Below, piece after piece: positions 25,596-35,030 of a DNA stretch of 64,000 nt; within the stretch, counting starts at the first letter, position 1; the number at the start of each line of letters is the position of its first letter. The notes under the pieces were generated by a model, which saw only the letters and a program-made list of their open reading frames with translations, made no database searches and was not told the DNA's origin. The stretch is from JAWKRB01 sp041389885 (GTDB lineage Bacteria > Myxococcota_A > Polyangia > Polyangiales > Ga0077539), in assembly GCA_041389885.1 (NCBI GenBank), contig JAWKRB010000005.1, positions 454,699-518,698 on the forward strand, given 5' to 3'. The position numbers and the translations under genes are program-made.

Positions 25596-27279
25596 GTGAA
25601 CACCGCACGCCACCTGCTCTCCACCCTGATCTGGCTCCCCGCAGCCGCGGCGCTCATCGCGCTGTTCCTGCCGCGCCAGGCTCCGAAGCTGCTCCGGGCC
25701 TACGGCATCGGCGCCTCGCTCTTCATCCTCGGCCAGTCGCTGCAGCTCCTCGTGGGCGCGACGCACTCGGTCGAGGGCCGCACCTTCCGCTACGTCGAGA
25801 ACGTCGAGTGGATCCCCTCGCTGGGCATTCGCTACCACCTCGGGGTGGACGGCATCGCCATCTGGCTGGTGATCATGGCGGCGTTCCTGACGCCGGTGAC
25901 GCTGCTGGTGAGCTTCGGCGCGATCCGCAACCGACAGAAGGAGTTCATCGCCGCGATGCTCCTGCTCGAGAGCGCGATGATCGGCTGCTTCCTCTCCCTG
26001 GACATGTTCCTGTTCTACCTGTTCTGGGAGCTCACCCTCGTCCCGATGTTCTTGATCATCGGGGTCTTCGGCGGGCGCAACAGCGTGTACGCCGCGGTGA
26101 AGTTCTTCCTCTACACCTTCGCAGGATCGGTCTTCATGCTGATCGCGATCCTGTACATGGTGCTGAAGTACAAGGGGCTCACCGGGCACTACAGCTTCGA
26201 CTACGTCGACCTGATGCGCATGGGCTTCCCCTTCTCCACCGAGAAGTGGCTCTTCCTCGCGTTCTTCGTGGCCTTCGCCATCAAGGTGCCGCTCTGGCCG
26301 GTGCACACCTGGCTGCCCGACGCGCACACCGAGGCGCCCACCGGGGGATCGATGATCCTCGCGGCGGTCATGCTGAAGCTCGGCACCTACGGCATCCTGC
26401 GCTTCGCGATGGGCTTCTTTCCCTTCGCCGCGCACTGGATCGGGCCGACCATCGCCCTCATCGCCTGCGTGGGGATCATCTACGGCGCCCTCGCGGCGTG
26501 GAAGCAGCACGATTTCAAGCGGCTCATCGCGTACTCGTCGGTGAGCCACATGGGCTTCGTGATGCTCGGGCTCATCGCCCGCACCGAGGCCAGCGTCTCG
26601 GGGGCCATCATTCAGATGGTCAACCACGGGATCTCCACCGGCGCGCTCTTCCTCCTCGTCGGGGTGATCTACGACCGTCGTCACACCCGCGACCTCGCGG
26701 AGTTCGGCGGCCTCGCCAAGGTCATGCCCTGGTACGCCACCGTGTGGGTCATCGTGACGATGAGCTCCATCGGGCTCCCCGGCACCAACGGCTTCGTCGG
26801 CGAGTTCCTCATCATGGTGGGGACCTTCTCGTCGGAGCTGCTGCGCTGGTCGTACCGCTGCCGCGAGGCGGGGTGCGAGAGCGCGGGCATGGGGCCGCTG
26901 TTCACCCTGCTCAGCGTGAGCGGCGTGATCCTCGGCGCGGTGTACATGCTCGACGTGACCCAGAAGGTGTTCTTCGGGCCGTCGAAGAACCCGAAGAACG
27001 AGGGCCTCCCCGACCTCGCGCCGCGGGAGTGGCAGGCGATCATCCCGCTGCTCGTCGCGATCTTCGCGATCGGGCTGTTTCCCACGTACTTCCCGCGAGC
27101 GCATCGACCCCTCGGTGCGAAGCTTCCTCGCGGTCTACAACGCCGGCCGCGACGCCCTCCGTGAGCGAGGGGACCAGCGCCGAGCCCCTTGGCTCCTGGA
27201 CGAGGCCCGAATCCCCGAGCGCAGCCACCCCCTCAGCCCGCCGCCGACGGCGCGCCCGGGAACGGGGGCTGAGCCATGA
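25596..27279 (+). CDS. nuoM: NADH-quinone oxidoreductase subunit M, apparent one-base frameshift near the 3' end
   Basis: NuoM is an antiporter-like proton-pumping subunit. The GTG at 25596 starts MNTARHLLSTLIWLP. The core motifs are intact: 'FYLFWELTLVPMFLIIG', 'KVPLWPVHTWLPDAHTEAP' with the channel Lys, 'KRLIAYSSVSHMGFV' and 'GLPGTNGFVGEF'. As given, the frame leaves the family pattern after 'FAIGLFPTYF' and stops at 27164. Skipping one base in the CCC run at 27092-27094 restores 'YFRERIDPSVRSFLAVYNAG' type sequence and carries the frame to a TGA at 27277-27279. That TGA overlaps the nuoN ATG (ATGA), exactly as in the other operon junctions. The repaired protein would be 560 residues. The coordinates given cover the repaired gene. 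The cause may be sequencing error or a real mutation. Confidence 0.88.
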
Positions 27280-28863
27280 GCGCCATGCTTCTCCTCCTCT
27301 CGCCGATGCTGATCCTCGCCCTGGGCGCGGTCGTCCTGATGATGGTCGACGCCTTTCAGGAGCAGGAGGGCGGCCTCGCGATGCCCACCGCGCTGCTGCA
27401 CTTCGTCGCGAAGCCGCCGCGGCGCAGCGATCTGGCGGCGCGGCATCCCCGCCGATCAGTCGGCCCTGCACGGCTGGGTGATCGTCGACAAGACCGTCCT
27501 CTTCCTCGAGGCCACCATCGCCATCGGCGGCGCCCTCGCGTCCCTCGCCGCGGGCGGGTACCTCGCCGAGCACAAGCTCGACCGAGGGGAGTACTACCCC
27601 CTGATGGCCCTGGGCTCGTCGGGCGCGATGCTCCTCGCCGCGTCCAACGACATGCTCATGCTCTTCATCGCCCTCGAGACCATGTCCCTCGCGGTGTACT
27701 CGATGACGGGCTTTCGCCGCACCTCGGCCCGCTCGGCCGAGGCCGCGCTGAAGTACTTCCTCCTGGGGTCCTTCGCCGCCGCGCTCATGCTCTTCGGCGC
27801 CGCGCTGCTCTACGTCGTCTCGGGGCACACCGACTTCGCGGGCATCGCCCAGGGGCTGCGCGCCGCCAGCGAGGGTTCGCTCTCGGGCGTGCGCACGCAG
27901 ATCGGCATCCTCGCGATGCTGCTCATCGTGGTGTCGATGGCCTTCAAGGTCAGCGCCGCGCCCTTTCACCTGTGGACCCCCGACGTGTACGAGGGCGCCC
28001 CCACCTCCACCACCGCGTACATGAGCGTGGTGGTGAAGGCGGCGGCCTTCGGCGTGTTCATGCGCATGCTGCTCGCGGTATGGGGCGACCCCGCCAGCGC
28101 CAGCGGCACCGCGGGCTGGCCGGCGCTCCTCGCGTGGGTCGCGGTGCTCACGATGACCGTGGGCAACCTCGTGGCCCTCACGCAGACCAGCGTGAAGCGC
28201 ATGCTGGCGTACAGCTCCATCGCCCACGCGGGGTACATCCTCCTCGGCGTGATCGCCGCGCCCAAGGCGGGCACCGGCCCCGCCGCCCAGGCCGCGGTGC
28301 TGTTCTACCTGCTCGCGTACACCGTCACGAACGTCGGGGCCTTCGCCGCGCTGATGCTCGCCGGTCGCCGCGGCGCCGAGGCCGTGAGCTACGACGACCT
28401 CGCGGGCTACGCGCGGCGCCACCCCGCCGCGGGCTTCGCGATGACCTTCTTTCTGCTCTCCCTGATCGGCGTGCCGTCCACCGCGGGGTTCTTCGGAAAG
28501 TTCTACATCATCCGCGCGACCCTCGACGCGGGCTACACCGGCCTCGCGATCATCGCCGTGATCAACAGCGCGATCAGCGCCTACTACTACCTCGGCGTGA
28601 TGGTGAAGATGTACATGCGCGACCCGGCGCCGGGCGCCCCCAAGGCCGCGCCGATGAACAGCTTCTATCTGGTCGCGACGATCCTGGCGGCGGGCTTCAT
28701 GGTGCTCAACCTCGGCCTGCTCCCGCAGCGCTGGCTGGGCCTCGCCATCGAGGCCTCGACCCCCGCCGCCGCCGTCGCCGACCCCTCGGCGGCCGCAGCC
28801 CCCTCCGCGGCCGAGGCTCCCTCTGCCGCCGTTCCCGCCCCGCCCACCGCGCCGAAGCCCTGA
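27276..28863 (+). CDS. nuoN: NADH-quinone oxidoreductase subunit N, apparent frameshift in the N-terminal part
   Basis: NuoN is the third antiporter-like subunit. The ATG at 27276 overlaps the repaired nuoM stop and begins 'MSAMLLLLSPMLILALGAVVLMMVDAF'. After 'LLHFVAKPP' the frame is lost: the remaining family sequence ('IWRRGIPADQSALHGWVIVDKT' onward, through 27478) continues in the next frame, so one extra base lies between about 27411 and 27432 in a GCC/GCG-rich stretch. Downstream motifs are intact: 'FIALETMSLAVYSM', 'KVSAAPFHLWTPDVYEGAP', 'KRMLAYSSIAHAGYILLG' and 'GVPSTAGFFGKF'. The repaired length is 528 residues, with an Ala/Pro/Ser-rich C-terminal tail after residue 490 that is not in E. 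coli NuoN. It ends the operon. Confidence 0.88.
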
Positions 28864-28906
28864 TGGCACGCCGCGTGGTGCGTGAGCGCCCATGCGAGCC
28901 CGATCG

Positions 28907-29782
28907 ATGAGAATCTCGACCCTCTCCGTGGCGGCGATGTCAACCTGGTTGGCCCTCGGGTGCAACCGGGGGGCGCCGTCGCGGCCTCCGCCCCCTGTCG
29001 CGCGAGACGCGGCGGCGACGCCGGTCACGCCCTCTGCGCCTCGCGACGCGGCCGCGGCCGACGCCCCCGCGGTCGAGGGGCCCACGGGCGCCGTCGAGGG
29101 CACGGTGCGGCTCAACGGGCGCCTCGGGAGGTTCCCCGCGGTGGCCCTCGACTCGGGCACGGCGTCGCGCGCGGGGTGCCGTGACGCGGCCGAGCGGATC
29201 TACACGAACCCCTTTCCCATCGAGGCGCCGGGGCTCATGCCCGAGGCGCTGGTGACCGTCGACGCGCGCTCGGCGGTGCGGCCTCCGTCGCGTCGGCGGG
29301 TGGTGACCTTCTTCGACTGCTCCATCAGCCCGCGCGTGCTGGTGATGAGCCTCAACGACCAGATCGTGCTGCACGCGGAGACCGACGAGCACCCGATCCC
29401 CAAGGTCGACGGCCTCGGCGCCACCATCGCGCGCATGCTCTTTCGGGGAGAGGACCAGGAGCCCGTCGGTCTGCGACGTCCTGGGCGGTACATCATCCAC
29501 TCGGTGATTCATCCGCACTGGCTGCAGACGCCGATGCTCGTGACGCCCAACTGGTTCTACGACCAGACCAACCGCGAGGGGCGCTACCGCGTCGCGCACC
29601 TCCCGCCGGGGACCTACACGATGCACGCGTGGTACCCCGGCACCACCGAGGTGACCGCGACGGTGACCATCACCGCCAACGGCGTCGCCACGCAGGACTT
29701 CACCCTCACGGCCCTGCCCATCGAGCGCATCGCGCCGCTGCAGCCCCCCGAGCCTCGCGACGCGGGGCCGGTGATCCCGTAG
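28907..29782 (+). CDS. Lipoprotein with carboxypeptidase-regulatory-like / cupredoxin-like domain
   Basis: The ATG at 28907 (MRISTLSVAAMSTWLALGCNRG) gives a lipobox 'WLALGC' at about residue 19; an ATG five codons earlier is also possible. A Pro/Ala stalk runs to residue 60. The domain from 65 on has 'GAVEGTVRLNGRLG', 'EALVTVDARS', 'FDCSISPRVLVMSLNDQIVLHAETDEHPIP' and finally 'REGRYRVAHLPPGTYTMHAWYPGTTEVTATVTI'. The last is the typical end of a carboxypeptidase regulatory-like beta-sandwich. The middle looks like a cupredoxin-type sandwich, but a full Cu site (Cys, two His, Met) is not certain. It is 43 bases after nuoN on the same strand, so it may be co-transcribed; a role in respiration is not shown. 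Confidence 0.65.
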   Translation: MRISTLSVAAMSTWLALGCNRGAPSRPPPPVARDAAATPVTPSAPRDAAAADAPAVEGPTGAVEGTVRLNGRLGRFPAVALDSGTASRAGCRDAAERIYTNPFPIEAPGLMPEALVTVDARSAVRPPSRRRVVTFFDCSISPRVLVMSLNDQIVLHAETDEHPIPKVDGLGATIARMLFRGEDQEPVGLRRPGRYIIHSVIHPHWLQTPMLVTPNWFYDQTNREGRYRVAHLPPGTYTMHAWYPGTTEVTATVTITANGVATQDFTLTALPIERIAPLQPPEPRDAGPVIP

Positions 29783-29885
29783 CGCCTCGCGGATGTGAGT
29801 CGCTGCGCCGGGAGCTTCGATGACAGACTTTCTCCTGTCTGCATCCCGCGCGACGCATGTCCGGCGCGAGGCGAGCTGCGGGCCC

Positions 29886-30247
29886 ATGCGCGCGACCGAG
29901 GTCGAGCGACTGACCGTCGTGGGCGGGCTCTTTCACGGCAAGATCCACCACCTCGCCTTCGACGCCGCTGGCGCGCTCCTGGTCGTCGCGGGCTGGGGGG
30001 TGCGCCGTCTCGCCCCCGCGACCCTCGTCGAGAGAGACCGCTGGCTCACCGACCGGCACGTCCACAGCGTGCACCCCTGCGGCGCGCGGCTCTGGGTCGT
30101 CATCGGGACCGAGGTCTACGTGAGCGAGTACGGCGCCGAGCTCGGCGAGCCGATCGCCTCCCTCGAGGTCAACGCCTGCGACACCTTCGCGGCGACCGGC
30201 ACGCTCTTCGCGGCGCCGTCTCTCGTCCCTCTCCACGGGAGACGTGA
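29886..30247 (+). pseudogene. Possible truncated propeller-like gene remnant
   Basis: From ATG 29886 the frame reads 'MRATEVERLTVVGGLFHGKIHHLAFDAAG...VVAGWGVRRLAP...HVHSVHPCGARLWVVIGTEVYVSEYGAEL', which looks like two propeller blades. After about residue 110 ('FAAPSLVPL') it becomes a basic, low-complexity shadow of the minus-strand ferritin-like gene. A one-base shift near 30225 would instead give a stop at 30245-30247. It may be a broken 120-residue protein or a decayed fragment. There is no signal peptide. Confidence 0.35.
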
Positions 30248-30271
30248 ACGCTCGCGTCGAGCGCCGCAAGC

Positions 30272-31228
30272 CTACGACACGCGCGCCGGGTCGAAGCGCC
30301 CGAGCGCGTCGAGGAGCGCGCGCTGCGTGCGCCCATCCGGGAGCCCGAGCGCGCGCGCGAAGCCGTCGTCCACGTCGCGCGTGGGTCGCAGAGACTCCAC
30401 GGCGTCGCGCCAGCCCTCCCGCGCCTCGCGACGCGTCGAGGGGGCGCTGTGACGCGCGGTCCAACGCGCGAGGTCCCAGGAGAGCGCGGCGTGCGTGAGC
30501 TCGTCGTCGGCGATCTGCGCGAAGGCCGCGCGCGCGGTCGGGTCTTCGGCGTGACGCGCCTGGTGCAGCGCCACCATGGCCGCGACGGTCTCTCTCGCGC
30601 AGCCCTCCACCGCGTTCTCGATCACCATCGGCGCGAAGCCGCGCGGTGTGACCGGGGCGAGGGCGAGGGGGAGGATTGATCCTCCCTGAGCGCGGACGAT
30701 CGCCGCGGTGAGGGCGGCGTGACGTCGCTCGTCGTCGGCCGCGCGGAGGCTGCGCGCGACGAGCGAGGGCGGCGCGCCGTGCGCCGCGAGCTCCCCCGCG
30801 AGGATCTCAAATGCTTGCACCGCAGCGGCTTCCATGCGCTGCGCGTCGGCGAAGTATCGCGTGAGGGCGTCGTCCGACGCGCTGGTGACCGGCGCGAGGC
30901 CCGCCGGCGCGCGGCCCGCGTAGCAGGCGATGGGCACCTGGCACTGCACGGCGGAGACCCCGCCGTCGACGTCGCGGAGCAGGCGACATCCGCTGCGCAC
31001 GGCGAGGGCGAGGCTCGCGCAGAGCTCGGCGCACTGCTCCGGCGTGAGCGCGGCGTCGCCCATCGGGATCACCACCGCGCCGTCGGTCTGCCGCAGCAGC
31101 GCCTCGACGGGAATGGACTGAAAGCTGCTCCCCGAGTCGCTCGGGCAGCATCCGCCGCGAAAGAGAAGCGCCGGCAGCGCCAGGGGCAGGGCTCGGGCGA
31201 GGGAGCGAACGTCGAAGGGGGCGCGCAC
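30272..31228 (-). CDS. Exported ferritin-like (four-helix diiron) protein
   Basis: The GTG at 31228 begins a signal-like segment 'ALPLALPALLFRGGCC'. The two cysteines at about residues 27-28 may form an imperfect lipobox. Residues 30-110 are a Cys-containing region ('QCAELCASLALAVRSGC'). Residues 130-270 form a four-helix bundle with ferritin-like ligand spacing: Glu in 'MEAAAVQAFEILAGEL', E-x-x-H in 'AADDERRHAAL', Glu in 'CARETVAAMVALHQARH', and E-x-x-H in 'IADDELTHAALSWDL'. All expected ligands for a diiron centre are visible. Related domain proteins are annotated as ferritin-like; a role in iron handling or oxidation is inference. The C-terminus (280-318) is helical and charged. It is divergent from the secreted protein at 31298. 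Confidence 0.7.
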   Translation of the reverse strand: MRAPFDVRSLARALPLALPALLFRGGCCPSDSGSSFQSIPVEALLRQTDGAVVIPMGDAALTPEQCAELCASLALAVRSGCRLLRDVDGGVSAVQCQVPIACYAGRAPAGLAPVTSASDDALTRYFADAQRMEAAAVQAFEILAGELAAHGAPPSLVARSLRAADDERRHAALTAAIVRAQGGSILPLALAPVTPRGFAPMVIENAVEGCARETVAAMVALHQARHAEDPTARAAFAQIADDELTHAALSWDLARWTARHSAPSTRREAREGWRDAVESLRPTRDVDDGFARALGLPDGRTQRALLDALGRFDPARVS

Positions 31229-31297
31229 GTCGCGCGAGTTTAGTACAGACGCTTGGCGCGCGAGGAACCTCCCCCTGCGCTCGCTGTCGCTCTCTTC

Positions 31298-32368
31298 ATG
31301 CGCCCCTCAAACCACCCCGCCCTCGCGTGCGCGCTGTCGCTCTCCCTCGCGCCGGTCCTGGCGTCTGCGCAGTGCGTGCTCGAGGGCGTGACCCGCGTCG
31401 ACTCGCTGCGCGTCGAGGGGAGCCCCATGCCCCTCGAGCAGCGCATGCGCGTCACCCTCGCGGGCGCCGTCGCGCGCGTCGAGGGACTCGCGCCGCTGGT
31501 GTTTCGCGCCGCGCTCCCGCTCTCGAGCGTGCGCCTGTACCTCGGCCCCGAAGGGCTCGCGAACCGCGTCATGGCCGCGTCGCCGGGACTGCGGGTCGAG
31601 GCGCGCGAGGCCCACGGCGCGGAGGTCACCGCGACCCTGGTGCAAGACGACGCGCTGTCGGTGCGCGGACTGCGGCTGCCGTGCGCGGCGCTCTCGACGA
31701 CGCAGAGCAGGCTCCAGCGGGTGAGCGCGCCCTCCCAGCCCGCGAGGGCACGCTGGGCCTCGCGTTCGGTCGTTCGCCGCGAGATGCACTGCACGCCACG
31801 AGGCGGCGGGCGGGACTGCGCCGAGCGCGTATCGCCCACGTCGCGATGTCGGCCCCTGGGAGACGCGTCGTGGTGCGGCTATCACCCCCCGCGCGGGAGC
31901 CTCCGCGTCTTCTCGGAGCCGAACGCTCGAAGCGAGTCGGTCGAGGTCGAGGTGACCCGCGACGTCGCCTTCATCGACGAGGACCAGCGCGGTCCCTGGC
32001 TCCGCGTGACCTCGCAGGGCCTCGGGATCGGCACCTTCGCCCTGCGCGGCTGGGTGCGCGCGAGGGAGGTGCGCTGGTCGCAGGAGGTCCCTCCCGGTCG
32101 CGTTGCCACGGGCGGCGGCAGGGTCTCGCGCGGTCGGGCGGTCAGGCGCGGCGCCCGCGATGGATTCGTCGCGCTGCGCCCCGGCACCCCCCTGCTCGAC
32201 GACCGCGGCGAGGTGATCGCGCGCACGGGAGAGGTCGCGTTCTGCACGCGCGGCGAGCTGCGAGAGGGCGACTCGCAGGCGCGCGTCGCCCTCCCCGGCG
32301 CAGACGACGTTCACGAAGGCGCCCAGGTCGCGGTTGAGAGCGTTCAGTGGGTGCCGGTCTGTCCGTGA
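31298..32368 (+). CDS. Hypothetical secreted protein (356 aa)
   Basis: I chose the ATG at 31298 (MRPSNHPALACALSLSLAPVLASAQC), which gives a normal signal peptide cleaved after 'ASA'; the frame opens earlier at 31253. The mature protein has eight or so cysteines in pairs and two regions separated by a basic linker. Residues 25-140 have a beta pattern ('LEGVTRVDSLRVEG', 'VTATLVQDDALSVRGLRLPCAAL'). Residues 175-350 contain SH3-like strands ('GSLRVFSEPNARSESVEVEVTRDVAFI', 'GPWLRVTSQGLGIGTFALRGWVRAREV'), a repeat seen in bacterial SH3b domains. No family is firmly recognised. The next gene, 140 bases downstream, shares the same style and may be a partner. Confidence 0.6.
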   Translation: MRPSNHPALACALSLSLAPVLASAQCVLEGVTRVDSLRVEGSPMPLEQRMRVTLAGAVARVEGLAPLVFRAALPLSSVRLYLGPEGLANRVMAASPGLRVEAREAHGAEVTATLVQDDALSVRGLRLPCAALSTTQSRLQRVSAPSQPARARWASRSVVRREMHCTPRGGGRDCAERVSPTSRCRPLGDASWCGYHPPRGSLRVFSEPNARSESVEVEVTRDVAFIDEDQRGPWLRVTSQGLGIGTFALRGWVRAREVRWSQEVPPGRVATGGGRVSRGRAVRRGARDGFVALRPGTPLLDDRGEVIARTGEVAFCTRGELREGDSQARVALPGADDVHEGAQVAVESVQWVPVCP

Positions 32369-32509
32369 AGGGCATGGCGCGGTCGCAAGGCAAGAGAGGT
32401 GAGCGGCGTGAGGCACGAGCGCGCCGGCGCCCCCTCGTGCCCTCCGACCGCGGCCCTGACGCGAACACCGCTTGACCTGCACGCCGCCTCCGCGGTCGGA
32501 TCGCGCGCT

Positions 32510-33556
32510 GTGACGCGCTCGCTTGTCTTCTCCTGCTTGACCCTCCTCTCGGCGGCGACGTCGTGCGCCACGACGCCGGTGGCTCCGCCGCCCGCGCGGG
32601 GCAGCCGCTTCGTGCTCGTGCCGCTCTCCACCATGCTGCGGCAGCGCCCGCGACGAGACTCCGCCGGCGTGCAGTTCCGCGCGCAGGGGACCTCCCTCGA
32701 GGTCGTGGCCCTGCGCCGCGTGCGCCGGCGCAACGCGTGGGTGCTCGTCGACACCGCGGTGCGCGCCGAGCGTCAGTGCCACCCCACGCTCGAGATGCCG
32801 CCTGGGATCCGCCTGCGCTTCTGGGTGCGCGAAGACGAGCTCGCCCCGGCGCTGGTGCGCAGGGTCTCGCGCTCGGCGCCCGACGGGAGCGCGCTCGCCG
32901 CGAACCCCGGGCTGCGCGTGGTCCGCGACGGTGACCTCTCGCGCATCGCCCTCGCGCCAGGGACGCAGGTCGCCCTCGGGCTCCAGGAGGCCGAGGTGGG
33001 CGTGGCCTTCGCGGAGCCCCGCCCGCTCCCCGAGGTCGAAGCCGGGGAGCGACTCGTCGGCAACCTCAACCTCCCCTTTCTCGGATCAGGACAGTTCATG
33101 ACCACCCGAGGCGCGCCGCCCGTGTACGTCGTCGAGCGAGGCAGGGTGCCCGGCGGACAGATCGCGCAGGTGCGCACGCGGTGCGCGGGGCTCTCCGTGC
33201 GGGTGCAGTCGACGCAGGTGGTCCCGGTGGTGAGCGTCGACGTCGAGGCGCGCGAGGAGCCGAGGCGCGCGCCAGAAGACGCGGTCACGATCCCCGCTGG
33301 GACCCGGCTGCGCTGGAGCGACGGGCGCCTCGCCGGGAGGACCGTGGCCGACGTCGAAGTGGCCGGTCCGCGGCGGAGCGTCGGCGCGCTGCGCTGTCAC
33401 TCGATTCGCCTGTCGGTGCCCGGCGTCGAGGGGCTCAGCCCCGCGCGCACCGAGCTCTGCGTCGAGACCCCCCGCGGAGCAGTAGCCCCGCCCGACGACC
33501 GCGGGGTGAGGGCCAGGTCCGCGAGGTCCGCCCGATCCGCGGCGCGCTGTGCGTGA
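32510..33556 (+). CDS. Hypothetical lipoprotein (348 aa)
   Basis: I chose the GTG at 32510 because it is followed directly by the signal 'SLVFSCLTLLSAATSC', with a lipobox Cys at residue 18 and then 'ATTPVAPPPARGS' as a short linker. The mature part is beta-rich and contains four cysteines ('AERQCHPTLEMPPGIRLRFWVREDEL', 'RTRCAGLSVRVQSTQV', 'GALRCHSIRLSVPGVEG', 'RTELCVETPRG'). The pattern 'IRLRFWVREDEL' resembles the end of the second half of the preceding protein ('ALRGWVRAREVRW'), so the two genes may be related by duplication. The C-terminus becomes Arg/Ala/Ser-rich. Function unknown. Confidence 0.55.
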   Translation: MTRSLVFSCLTLLSAATSCATTPVAPPPARGSRFVLVPLSTMLRQRPRRDSAGVQFRAQGTSLEVVALRRVRRRNAWVLVDTAVRAERQCHPTLEMPPGIRLRFWVREDELAPALVRRVSRSAPDGSALAANPGLRVVRDGDLSRIALAPGTQVALGLQEAEVGVAFAEPRPLPEVEAGERLVGNLNLPFLGSGQFMTTRGAPPVYVVERGRVPGGQIAQVRTRCAGLSVRVQSTQVVPVVSVDVEAREEPRRAPEDAVTIPAGTRLRWSDGRLAGRTVADVEVAGPRRSVGALRCHSIRLSVPGVEGLSPARTELCVETPRGAVAPPDDRGVRARSARSARSAARCA

Positions 33557-33676
33557 TGGCGCAACGGGTGCGTGTGTGGTGTGGTGTCGCGGGGCGCAGC
33601 GGGGCGGAGGGTTCGGGCGGCGACGTCGCCACGGCCCACGGGTTGCTTGGGCGCTCCGAAGGGAGAACGAAAGAAC

Positions 33677-34972
33677 GTGAACAGCTCAGAAGAGTGGAAG
33701 TCGCGCGCGGAGTCGGCCGAGTCCGTCGTGGCGCGCATCAAGTCATCGGATCGGGTCTTCGTGCACGGCGCCGCGGCCACCCCCACGACCCTCCTCGACG
33801 CCCTCTGCGCGCGGCAGGACCTCGAGGGCGTGCGGCTCTACCACCTGCACCTCGCCGGGCGCTGCGGCGTCGCCGAGCCCGAGCAGCAGGGGCGCCTGCG
33901 CTCGGTCTCGCTCTTCACCGGGCCGAACGCCCGCGCGGCCGTCGACGAGGGGCGGGCAGACTACGTGCCGGTCTTTCTCTCCGACATCCCGGACCTGTTT
34001 CGCAAGCGGGTGATCCCCCTCGACGTCGCGGTGGTGCAGCTCTCGATGCCCGACGCGCACGGGCACTGCACCCTCGGCCCCAGCGTCGACGCCGCGCGCG
34101 CCGCCGTCGACAGCGCCGCGGTGGTGATCGCCGAGATCAACGCGCAGATGCCCCGCACGCACGGTCGCACGGTGGTCCCGCTCTCGCGGGTCGACGCGTT
34201 CACGATCACCGACCGGCCGCTGCACGAGGCGCCCGCGGCGAAGCAGGGCCCGTCGAGGCGCGCATCGGCGAGATCGTCGCGGGCCTCGTCGAAGACGGGG
34301 CGACGCTGCGAGATGGGCACGGCGCCATCCCCGACGCGGTGCTCGCGCGGCTCGGCAACAAGCTCGAGCTCGGCGTGCACCGGAGATGTTCTCCGACGGG
34401 CTGCTGCCGCTGCTCGAGGCCGGGGTGATCACCAACCGTCACAAGAAGGTCCACCCTGGACGCACGGTGACCAGCTTCGTCTCGGGCAGCCGGAGGCTCT
34501 TCGACTACGTGAACGACAACGCCCTCGTGGAATTTCACCCTGCGACCGCACCAACGACACGGCGCTCATTCGCAAGAACCAGAAGGTCGTCGCGATCAAC
34601 TCAGCCATCGAGGTCGACCTCTCGGGTCAGGTCTGCGCCGACTCCATGGGCCACAAGATCTTCTCGGGCATCGGCGGCCAGATGGACTTCATTCGCGCCG
34701 CCGCGCTGAGCGAGGGCGGCCGGCCCATCATCGCCCTGCCCTCCACCGCGGCGGGGAAAGGTTCCGCATCGCCGCCGAGCTCAAGCCCGGCGCGGGCGTG
34801 GTCACCACCCCGCGGCCACGTGCACTGGGTGGTCACCGAGCACGGGGCGGTGAACCTCCACGGGCTCACCCTGCGCGAGCGCGCCGACGCGATGATCTCC
34901 ATCGCGCACCCCGACTTTCGCGCCGAGCTGCGGCGACAGGTGAGCGCGATCCGGCACTTCGCCTTCGGGTGA
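33677..34972 (+). pseudogene. Acetyl-CoA hydrolase/transferase family gene with several frameshifts
   Basis: The GTG at 33677 lies behind a purine-rich ribosome site. The first 190 codons read well ('IKSSDRVFVHGAAATPTTLLDAL', 'VFLSDIPDLFRKRVIPLDVAVVQLS', 'AEINAQMPRTHG'). Family sequence then continues by switching frame at about 34248 (in a GGGCCC run), 34300, 34330, 34383, 34543 (CCC), 34765 (TCC) and 34815 (CCCC), and ends in frame at 34972 ('HVHWVVTEHGAVNLHG'). The pieces include 'GAIPDAVLARLGNK', the catalytic-Glu segment 'EMFSDGLLPLLEAGVI' directly after one indel, 'VTSFVSGSRRLFDYVNDNALVEFHP' and 'QMDFIRAAALSEGGRPIIALPSTAA'. The repaired length is about 430 residues, normal for this CoA-transferase family. 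It heads the acyl-CoA carboxylase cluster. Confidence 0.75.
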
Positions 34973-35030
34973 GCGCCGCGACCCCGATGACGCCGCCCCG
35001 ACGGGTGAACTACAGTGCGCGCCCCGCACC

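Noticed and set aside
22916..25657. 913-codon open frame on the minus strand over nuoL
   Set aside because: It has the Arg/Ala/His/Gly-rich composition of an antisense shadow in GC-rich DNA, while the plus strand is clearly NuoL.
30244..30679. Short plus-strand frames within the ferritin-like gene
   Set aside because: Arg/Ala-rich shadows of the minus-strand gene.
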